Shown in pieces: positions 55,673-64,000 of a stretch of 64,000 bases of DNA; position 1 is the first letter of the stretch; every line of letters starts with the position of its first letter. A model generated the notes under the pieces. The model did no database searches. It had not been told where the DNA came from and worked only from the letters and a program-made list of their open reading frames with translations. The stretch spans positions 22,352,501-22,416,500 of the forward strand of contig CM043705.1 of assembly GCA_023935145.1 (NCBI GenBank). Direction: 5' to 3'. The stretch is from Bretschneidera sinensis (taxonomy: Eukaryota; Streptophyta; Magnoliopsida; Brassicales; Akaniaceae). The position numbers and the translations under genes were made by a program.

Positions 55673-57827
55673 TGGTGAAATTGAAACCGAGGGCGAAGAA
55701 GAAATTGAATCTATGCGCCCATTGGAGGATGTGAGTGATGAGGAATGCGCTGCCCAAGGAGAATTGTTGGTTGCAAGGAGTGCTCTAAGTGTGCAAATCA
55801 AAGAAGAGGACGAAGTGCAGCGAGAAAACATCTTCCATACTAGATGTCACGTACAAAACAATGTATGTAGTATGATTATTGATGGAGGTAGTTGTACTAA
55901 TGTTGCTAGCACTACAATGGTTGAGAAATTAGGGCTGCCAACGATTAAACATCTTCGGCCTTACAAGTTACAATGGCTCAATAATAGTGGTGAACTGAGA
56001 GTGAACAAACAAGTTTTTGTTTCCTTTAGTATTGGAAAATATGAAGATGAAGTTTTGTGTGATGTAGTTCCGATGCAAATTGGACACTTGTTATTAGGCT
56101 GGCCATGGCGATTCAATCGGCGTGTTAAGCATGATGGCTTCACCAACAAATATTCATTTGTAAGAAATCAAAGAACAATCACTCTAGTTCCTTTGACAAC
56201 AAAGCAGGTTTATGAAAATCAAGTGAGGTTACAAAAAGAGAGTGTGCAAAAGAAAGAGAGTGAGAAAAAGTGAAGGAATGAAAACCAGAAAGAAAAAATG
56301 AGATAGGTCGAAAAAATTGAGATTGAAAATAAGAGAGCTGATTCGGCCATTGAGAGAAAAACAAATTTCTATGCAAGAACGAGTGAAATGAAAAGAGTGA
56401 TGATTTTAAATCAGCCAATGATTGTACTTTTGTATAAAGAGGCGCTAAACACTAACCAATTTGACTCATCTTTGCCTAGTTCTATTGTTTCTCTTTTACA
56501 GGAGTTTGATGATATATTTCCCGAGGAGATTCCACATGGCTTATTTCTTATTCGCGGAATTGAATATCAAATTGATTTCATGCTCGATGCTACAATTCCA
56601 AACCGGCCAGCCTATCAAAGCAATCCCGAAGAGACAAAGGAGCTACAAAGGCAGGTTAGTGAATTAATGGAAACAGGGTACATAAGAGAAAGCATGAGCC
56701 CGTGCACTGTTATAGTGATTTTGGTTCCTAAAAAAGATGGGACGTGAAGAATGTGGGTTGATTGCCGAACAATCAACAATATAACGGTAAGGTATCGACA
56801 TCCTATTCCTTGTTTAGATGATATGCTAGATGAACTGCATGGTGCATGTGTATTATCTAAAATTGATTTAAAAAGTGGATATCATCAAATAAGAATGAAA
56901 GAAGGTGATGAATGGAAAGCTTCTTTTAAAACGAAATATGGTTTATATGAGTGGTTAGTTATGACATTTGGACTAACAAATGCACCAAGTACCTTCAAGA
57001 GATTAATGAACCATGTTTTGCGAGCTTTTATATGCAGATTCGTTGTTGTTTACTTTGATGATATTCTTATTTATAGCACAAATTTAGATGATCATGTTGT
57101 ACATTTAAAATCAGTTTTGGATGTGCTTAGAAAAGAAAAGTTGTTTGCTAACTTGAAGAAGTGCACTTTTTGCACCGATAAGCTTGTGTTTCTTGGTTTT
57201 GTTGTGAGTGCACAAGGAATACAGGTTGATGATGAGAAGATCCATGCAATTAAAGAATGGCCAAGTCCCACGAGTGTAGGTCAGGTTCGTAGTTTTCATG
57301 GACTTGCTAGTTTTTACAAGAGGTTCATGAAAGACTTTAGCAGTATTGTCGCACCGCTTATCAAAGTCATCAAGAAGAATGTTGGATTCAAATGGGGAGA
57401 CGAGCAAGAGAAGGGATTCCAATTGATCAAAGAAAAATTAACTAATGCTCCTTTTCAAGTCCTTGAGCGCATCAATAAAAATGCATATAAATTGGATTTA
57501 CTAAGTGAATACAAAGTTAATACCACTTTCAATGTTTCTGATTTACGGCCTTTTGATGTAGGTGATGGTTTGAGGACAAATTCTTTTCAAGAGGAGAGGA
57601 ATGATGAGGACACAGCTAACAAATGGGAGGCAGATCCTATTCAAGTTCCAATTGGTCAAGTTACAAGGGCCCGAGCTAAACGGTTTATTCAAGTTCCAAT
57701 TGGTCCAGTTACAAGGGCCCCAGCTAAACAGTTCAAGAAAACTCTCAATTGGCTTATTCAACACATTTGGGCTAAGAACCACCTTTGGGGGCCCAAGGAT
57801 GATGCTATACATGATCCAGAAGGATGA
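55656..57827 (+). pseudogene. D protease-RT fused to integrase C-terminus, plus-strand copy
   Basis: The protease region has MIIDGGSCTNVAST and DVVPMQIGHLLLG. A stop near 56271 and a frame change separate it from reverse transcriptase (FPEEIPHGL, ESMSPCTV). A TGA at 56748-56750 replaces the tryptophan of KDGTWRM seen in the minus-strand copy. From 56751 the frame is open through [26 protein letters not shown] and KLTNAPF, then passes straight into [19 protein letters not shown] (joint about 57447-57460). RNase H and the integrase core are absent. The tail has two copies of IQVPIG.VTRA.AK.F. Confidence 0.9.
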
Positions 57828-57834
57828 GTTTTCA

Positions 57835-58637
57835 TGATCCAAGGGAATTTCTACTTTGAAATTTCGGGAGGACCCAACAACCAGAATTAAAATGATTATA
57901 TCTTATTTCCTGTAACTTCAAATGGGCTGAAACTTGCTGGGATGGATAGATGACGTCTTGAACTTCAATTTAGACCTAGGAATGTTTCAAAAAGGATATA
58001 GTTTGGGCCTGTTATGATGGGCCTAAATTTAGCAGGTTGTTGCATCCGAATCTTCTTCCACTTTGGGCTTGCACCTTGCACCTTTTCTTAATTGTTTTCT
58101 TATGAATTTAATTGTTGCATTATAAGGCTTGCATGCCAAGTTAAGTACTTTCTTTATTTGGATTTTAGGTTACTAGAATTCTATTTAGGTTTATTTCCTA
58201 TTTCATAGTTTCCTATTCCTATCAGAATTCTGTTTAGGTTTATTTCCTATTTCTTAGTTTTCCTTTTTCTAATTGGTTACGAATTCTCATGTATTTAAAT
58301 AGCCATTGGCTTTTGGAATAACACAATTCAGATTTGATTAATACTTTTGGAGAGAAATTTCTCTTTGGTTCTTTTAGAACTTCTGAACTTATCGGAGTTT
58401 CCGTGGCGTTCATCTTCGACTTATCAATTAATCCTTCCATAATTGATTGTGGTGACTTCATTATACCAAGGTTCTTGCTTCAATATAAACAATGGGTCGC
58501 GGTCTCAGTCTTCATTATACCAAGGTTCTTGCTTCAATATAAGAAACGGGTCGCGGTCTCACATAAATCTGCTTCTAGACAATCTTGGAAGTCTTATTGA
58601 TCCATCAATTTCTTAGTTCTTGGCTTGGATCATATCA
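57835..58637 (+). mobile_element. 3' LTR of plus-strand D, shared with the next D copy
   Basis: It is 803 bp and very similar to the 5' LTR. It is not followed by host DNA but by TTGGTATTAGAGC (a primer site with one change) and another D leader. One LTR therefore serves two consecutive interiors, a tandem made by unequal recombination. Confidence 0.9.
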
Positions 58638-59325
58638 GTTGGTATTAGAGCATTCTAGTTGCAGGTTTGCTTATCTTTTGTTTTGATTCATAAAAAATAA
58701 AAGGTGAAAAAAACGAAATTGAAAAAAAAAAGAACAAATTTCTAGTTTAGAAAAAAAAAGTGAAAAAGAAAAAAAAAAGTGCGTAATATTTAGATTCAAT
58801 CCTTTCAATTCTTATTTCAATTTTTCATTTTTGTTTCTTTGTATTCTAGTGTTTAAATTAGCCTTTAAATCCGAATTTCTTTGTGAGTTATTGGTGAATT
58901 GTTGCTGGAAACTTTGATACTTGTTCGGTTAGTTTGATAAGAACCTATGGAGGATTATTACGAGTGGAAAAAGGCAAGAGTGGTGAGCACATAAGAGGGG
59001 AAAGGCCAATCTAATTTTTGTGTGAAAACACGAGTGAAATTGAGTGACTCATTCTTTGAGTGAAACACGTGAGGGAGTGTGTGAGGTCCTTTTGTTTTTC
59101 TAAAGTTGTTTTTGCAGCAAACATGTCCAAAAGACAAGAACAAAAATAATTCTGGAGATTCGTCGAGAGAGGGTGATCTGAAGTTGCTCATGAAGGCTTT
59201 AATGGGTGAGATGAGAAGAGTGTTGAGAACGGAGATGGAACAGGTTCATGAGTGGATAGATTAGGTAGAAATTCACGTGTGGGGCAGCAACAAAACGCTC
59301 CTAATGTGCGTAGGAGAGAGAGAGT
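58638..59325 (+). pseudogene. Leader and gag start of a further D copy
   Basis: Primer site, A-rich leader, then an ATG at about 59122 with a frameshift after the first codons (an extra base relative to the other D Gag starts) and a second lesion near 59255. It ends at AGAGT, where element B #2 inserted. Confidence 0.8.
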
Positions 59326-61229
59326 TGATAGACCGTTTATTTCGGTCATCAACAAACCCTGCAGAAGATTATAGTAAAGTGATTAGTAGGGTATCGTTAT
59401 TGGCCGAGGATTGCGGGTACTCTATACTAAAGAGTCATAAAAATAATAAAAAAATGATTTGATTGGTTTAATTAGCAATTTATAAACAAATATAAATCTA
59501 CATCTATTAACATTACACAAGATTAGGGGGTTTTCATGATCTGATTTTTCTTTTTACTAATTTTACTAAGGAAATTAAAGAACAATTATTTACAATTGAT
59601 CATTTTCTCTCACAATTCAGAAAATCAAGTTTGTTAAATGACTAATCAAATTGTTTCAATGTAGACAACGAATTCGTACCTCAATCACATATCAGAATTG
59701 AATCAAAGTGCAAGCCTAAAGAGATCATGCACTTTATAAATTCCTTCTTAGATAATCACTAAGCTTAGGAAAAGTCCATCAGCTAGTTATTTTGTTTAAG
59801 CAATCAAGTTAATACTCAGCGCATCCTTACAATTACTTAAACAAATCATTAAGATCAAAAAGAATTATGATTCAATAACATGTTCCTTATTCCTATGAAA
59901 AAGTCCATGGATAAAGAACATGCAATTTCCAGAACATTAGCTATTGTTCATAGCTTTTACCACTTTAAATCATACTCCAGATCAATTAGGTGATCGAAAG
60001 TGCGATTATGGCTTCAATGATTTGCAATATCAAAGTTTTCAATATAACAGAACTGAAAATTCAACATATGTAATGAATTAATATGTCTACATATCATGAA
60101 CAATTCAAAAATATTAAAGAATAAATCTGAAAATTAACAAACTCATTGAATTAATAATAATCTCTAACATAAGAATCCAAGGCTGAAACAATTAAAAAGA
60201 ATAGCCGTAAGGGGTACACTTCTTGAACACACTCAAGGAAGCTTGAGATGTTAATGGTGATGAACCTCACGGCTATGATGATAGATGAAGGAGAACACAT
60301 TTTGGAAAAGTCCTAATGTGCTCACAATTGGAGATGGAATGGTGGAGTGTTTCAGCCTTTTGCTTCTTGAATTTTGAGTAGAGATGGTTCCAAGAGAAAA
60401 GATGATCTCTTTCAGCTTACAAACACCCTATTTATAGAGCTTAGAACAACCCTCTAAGCTTAGGAAAAGCAAGAAAATAATGCTAAAAACAAGCCATGAA
60501 ACATGCAAGGAAACAATCCCTAAAACATGCAAGGAAACAATCTCTAAAACATGCAAAGAATCAAGGAATGGCCAAAAGTAAGAAAGAGGAATACAATCCC
60601 GAAATTTCAGGAGGACCCAACTAGTAGAATTCAAACGGTCATATCTTCTTCCACACATCTCCTGGTGAGCTGAAACTTGTTGGGCTGGAAAGAAGACGTC
60701 TTGAACTTCAATTTAGACCTAAGAAAGTCTCAAAAATGATATTGTTTGGGCCTGTTATGATGGGCCAAAATCCAGTAGGCTGTTGCATCCGAATCTTCCT
60801 CTACTTTGGGCTTGGACCTTGCACCTTGCTTAGTTGACAAGAGATTATGTGATTTTTTTGTTGGGCAAGCCCATGTTAGGTTGGACATACCCATGTCACT
60901 AATGGACTCCAATATTCTCTTGTGTTTTGACACATCATCCAAATAATTCCAAGGTGGAACCCTACAAAGAAATCAGCAAATAATAGATAAGGAAAGTTTC
61001 CATAATTAGAAAAGTTTCTTAGAATGATAAGACTATTTTCTTAATCCACTTAGATTTCCTAAAGTAACTAGGAAAACTGATTTTAGCACCTTATTTTACC
61101 ATTCCCACGTTCACAAGCTTTCTAAATACTAAGAAAAGAAACTAAGCTCAAAATAACAAAGTTAAGAGAATTACAAAGCCAAATAGGGTAGGAAAGGCAC
61201 TAAAAACGTAACACAAAGTGTTCCTATCA
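59326..61229 (-). mobile_element. 3' LTR of second young B element (1904 bp)
   Basis: TGATAGACC to CCTATCA, with TATAAATA at 60429-60436 (minus strand) and the sense shared module at about 60595-60900. The outer-U3 joint (GACACATCATCC) is the same as in the first B element, so the acquired promoter is a subfamily trait. Confidence 0.92.
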
Positions 61230-62939
61230 AATTCCCCCACACTTAGCTTTGGCTAGTCCCTTAGCAAAACAACAGTATGTAACCTAGTAGAATCTCAAGA
61301 GAAACAACATAAACTAAATGACACCACAATGACATAACATAAATTAAATGACTCTAATCCTTCCAACTTACGTCTCAGAGATCCCTTAGGTAATATGGCA
61401 TAATAAAGTACGGAGAGCACAAGTTTACCTCAAATAAACAAGCTACGGAGTTATGAAGATTATATAACATTCGTACTTTGAGTGTGTGTGTGTGAATAAT
61501 CAGCCAAGAGTAAGTGTAATATGCCACCCTCGAGTTAATGCACAAATAGTATCAAATTTTACTTCTCATAATGCATCACTCTGGTTTTCACTCATTTAAA
61601 TGTGGTGCTAGCTATACTAATTACTCAATCACTTGTGAAAACAGTTTAAACCATAGGCTTGCTTGTGCACCCACTCTCCACATCAAAAACAGAACATCAA
61701 AGGATCAGGAGGTCTTTGAAAGGGTTGTAATGGGGCTAAAGGGTCAAGGTTTCATAAGAAAGAAGAGAAATGATGTCACAAAATTTCCTTAGAACTAGAA
61801 AGCATTCAATAACGTCATAAATAGATCATCATTATTAAGTACCACGTTTCCATCACAATAGGGTGGATTTAATCACTTTGGCTTTCAACTTGCTTTAAAG
61901 ACTCATAATTCTCCCAATTCTTCAGAACTTGTATTTTTTTGAAACACAGCAATTTTTTTTCCTATTACTCCTTTTATCTTCTTTTTTTTTGTTTTTTTTT
62001 TGTTTTTTCCGAAACAACCACCTTAGAACCATATGAAATTCCCCCACACTTATGCTTTTCCACCATCTCCACATTACAAATCAATTATACAAGATCCAAG
62101 CTCCCTAGTTCTAAGGAAAAAGGGTAGGTAAACTGTTTAAGTTCGTAAGGGTAAATGAATGTGGGTTAATGAAGAAAATAAGCTAATTCAGGCTCAAAAT
62201 GGTATCTAGGGATCAAATCATGATCAGGTTAAAGGCTATTTAGTCATGGTGGTAAAATCCTAATTTGCCTCCGTCTTCTCCAAATCTGAACATGTACGAT
62301 CGTCTCAAGTGGTTTAAAAGCAAGTTCTAGAAAACATTATATTCACAAGATGCACTCAGAAGAGAATTTGAATTGATATGCATAATGAATCAATTATAAG
62401 GCTCGAAAAACTCACAAATATTGTGGGATTATGCAAGTATCATTCAATATGTCTCCATGCTTCACTCTAAGGCAACAGATTACTTAAATCAAGGCTAATG
62501 TGCATCAAAATTTCAATTTCCAAGTATGACTATAATATAAGCAAATTAACTCCATTTCTTGTTTTATCTTTAAAAGTATGCTCAAACTCTTTAAAAACCA
62601 TTAAGAATCAGTTTCATCATTGAGTTGGAAGAGGTCCTAAAACCTAAAAAGCAATGATATGACTCAAAAAGATGTAAATCCCTCTCCCACACTTAAATGG
62701 TACATTGTCCTCAATGTATATCAGAATAAGCATGTAATATAGAATATAAACATGGGTAAGGTATTTACGAAAATCACACAAAACAAATAACATATAAAGA
62801 TCAACCAACGTAAATGGAAGAGAGAAAGAAAATGCAAATCTGTGTTAATGACTCCTCCACAGCTTTGGTTGAATTGGGTTGCCTCCCAAGCAGCGCTTTA
62901 ATGTTTACAGTCTTTCAGCCTAGACTTTGTACCTTGTTT
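61230..62939 (-). mobile_element. Polypurine tract and non-coding 3' region of second B
   Basis: It is equivalent to 40544-42260. No sense gene is seen. The antisense frame at 61571-61792 matches 40885-41106. Confidence 0.75.
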
Positions 62940-64000
62940 TTAGTCCTTTGTGAGTGGCACCTCTAGGAGGGGTACATCCTCCACAGTATGCTCCTCAAAA
63001 GCCTCATAGTAAGGTTTCAAGTGATGACCATTCACCTTGAATTCATTTCCAGTTTTGTCACTTTTTATCTGCATAGCACCATGAGGAAAAATATTAGTGA
63101 CAATGAATGGACCCACCCATCTAGAACGTAACTTACCAGGAAAAAGTTTAAGTCTAGAATGGAAGAGAAGAACTTTTTGGCCCACAACAAAGGCCTTGCC
63201 ACGGATCATCTTATCATGAAAAGCTCTAGTTTTCTCCTTGTAGATCCATGCACTATCATATGCCTCGTTTCTGATTTCCTCAAGTTCATTCAGTTGGAGT
63301 TTTCTATGTAAACCAGCCTCATCAATGTCCATGTTGAAAGACTTAACAGCCCACCATGCCCTATGCTCAAGCTCAACTGGTAAGTGACACGCTTTACCAT
63401 AGACAAGTCTGAATGGAGACATCCCAATTGGCGTCTTGTAAGCTGTCCTATAAGCCCAAAGTGCATCATCAAGTCTTTTGCTCCAATCCTTGCGTGTAGG
63501 GCCCACAGTCTTCTCCAAAATCCCCTTAATCTCACGATTTGAGACCTCTGCTTGTCCACTCGTCTGAGGATGATAAGGTGTTGCCACCTTATGAGTCACT
63601 TTGTACTTCTTGAGCAAGGCCTCAATTGTACGGTTGCAGAAGTGTAATCCACCATCACTAATAATCACACGAGGCATTCCAAACCTAGCAAATATGTTAG
63701 ATCTCAAGAAATCTACAACAACTTTAGAGTCATTAGTTCTGGTGGCTTTAGCCTCCACCCACTTAGACACATAATCAATAGCCAAAAGAATGTAAAAAAA
63801 AACCCGTTAGATGAAGGAAACGGCCCCATGAAATCAATGCCCCAAACATCGAAAATCTCAACAGTTATAATATGGGCCATGGGCATCTGATCCCTAGAGC
63901 CTAAATTACCTATCCTCTGGCACCTGTCACAAGTCATGCAATACAAGTATGCATCCTTAAAAATAGAAGGCTAGAAAAAACCACAATCTAATACCTTACG
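62940..64000 (-). pseudogene. pol: Pol C-terminal half of second B, frameshifted
   Basis: Integrase core to C-terminus is open from 63785 down to 62940 ([26 protein letters not shown]). At about 63793 the run of nine A replaces seven bases of the first B element, a 2-bp gain that breaks the frame. Near 63972 the tryptophan of FFWPSFF has become a TAG stop. Unlike the first B element, this copy cannot make integrase from an unbroken frame. The upstream part is outside the window. Confidence 0.88.

Larger units (their letters stand above)
59326..64000 (-). mobile_element. Second young B element, cut by window end
   Basis: 3' LTR, non-coding region and pol C-terminal half on the minus strand, all close to the first B element in sequence. 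The left target site is probably AGAGT (59321-59325). The 5' half lies beyond 64000. Confidence 0.9.

Overview
This window is repeat-dense nuclear DNA from a flowering plant, most likely a eudicot, although the sequence does not fix the species. I find no intact host gene, tRNA, rRNA or CRISPR array. Nearly all 64 kb is long-terminal-repeat (LTR) retrotransposon sequence, inserted element into element as in pericentromeric or other heterochromatic DNA. I use working names. A is a Ty3/gypsy element with a 1463-residue Gag-Pol. B and B' are young and old subfamilies of an Athila-like Ty3/gypsy lineage primed by tRNA-Asp. C is known here only from its LTR and the pol 3' end. D is a defective Ty3/gypsy family primed by tRNA-Met. 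E is an Athila-like LTR and F a possible LTR. The last is a SIRE-like Ty1/copia element.

Layout. At 1-597 lies a C LTR, then a plus-strand B LTR fragment (to 2112) lodged in a D LTR. A D LTR-remnant-LTR unit (2113-9220) carries a complete A insertion (3200-8931, target duplication GGAGA). From 9221 to 16525 come decayed B' sequences: one deletion derivative whose pol tail is fused to the gag start, then tandem truncated LTRs. Positions 16526-18718 hold a degenerate DUF4283-like (LINE-type) coding fragment and the possible LTR F. The copia element occupies 18719-28103, and a second copy of the DUF4283-like fragment follows it. An E LTR (28943-30969) contains a solo A LTR. From 31829 a B' element is interrupted by a minus-strand D element (from 35378). 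That D element is split by a nearly intact young B element (38643-49974, target duplication GTAGC), and its 5' LTR (51187-52946) is split by a C fragment. Around 53179-53199 the D sequence flips strand, and a plus-strand D element (53296-58637) is joined to the start of another D copy. A second young B element (59326 to the window end) interrupts that copy.

How the parts relate. A and the first young B copy have nearly complete coding capacity and nearly identical LTRs, so they are the recent, potentially active members. D copies lack RNase H and the integrase core with the same in-frame junction, so they must have been moved by proteins from another element. The most striking pattern is in the LTRs. 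A promoter-bearing U3 of about 450-600 bp, with short tandem repeats and a TATAAATA box, sits on three different R/U5 backbones (A, B and C). A core of roughly 260 bp from it is also present, inverted relative to transcription, in D and B' LTRs. In the copia element, an array of a 12-bp palindrome followed by a TATA box occurs both in the LTR and upstream of the third open reading frame, which suggests a duplicated internal promoter.
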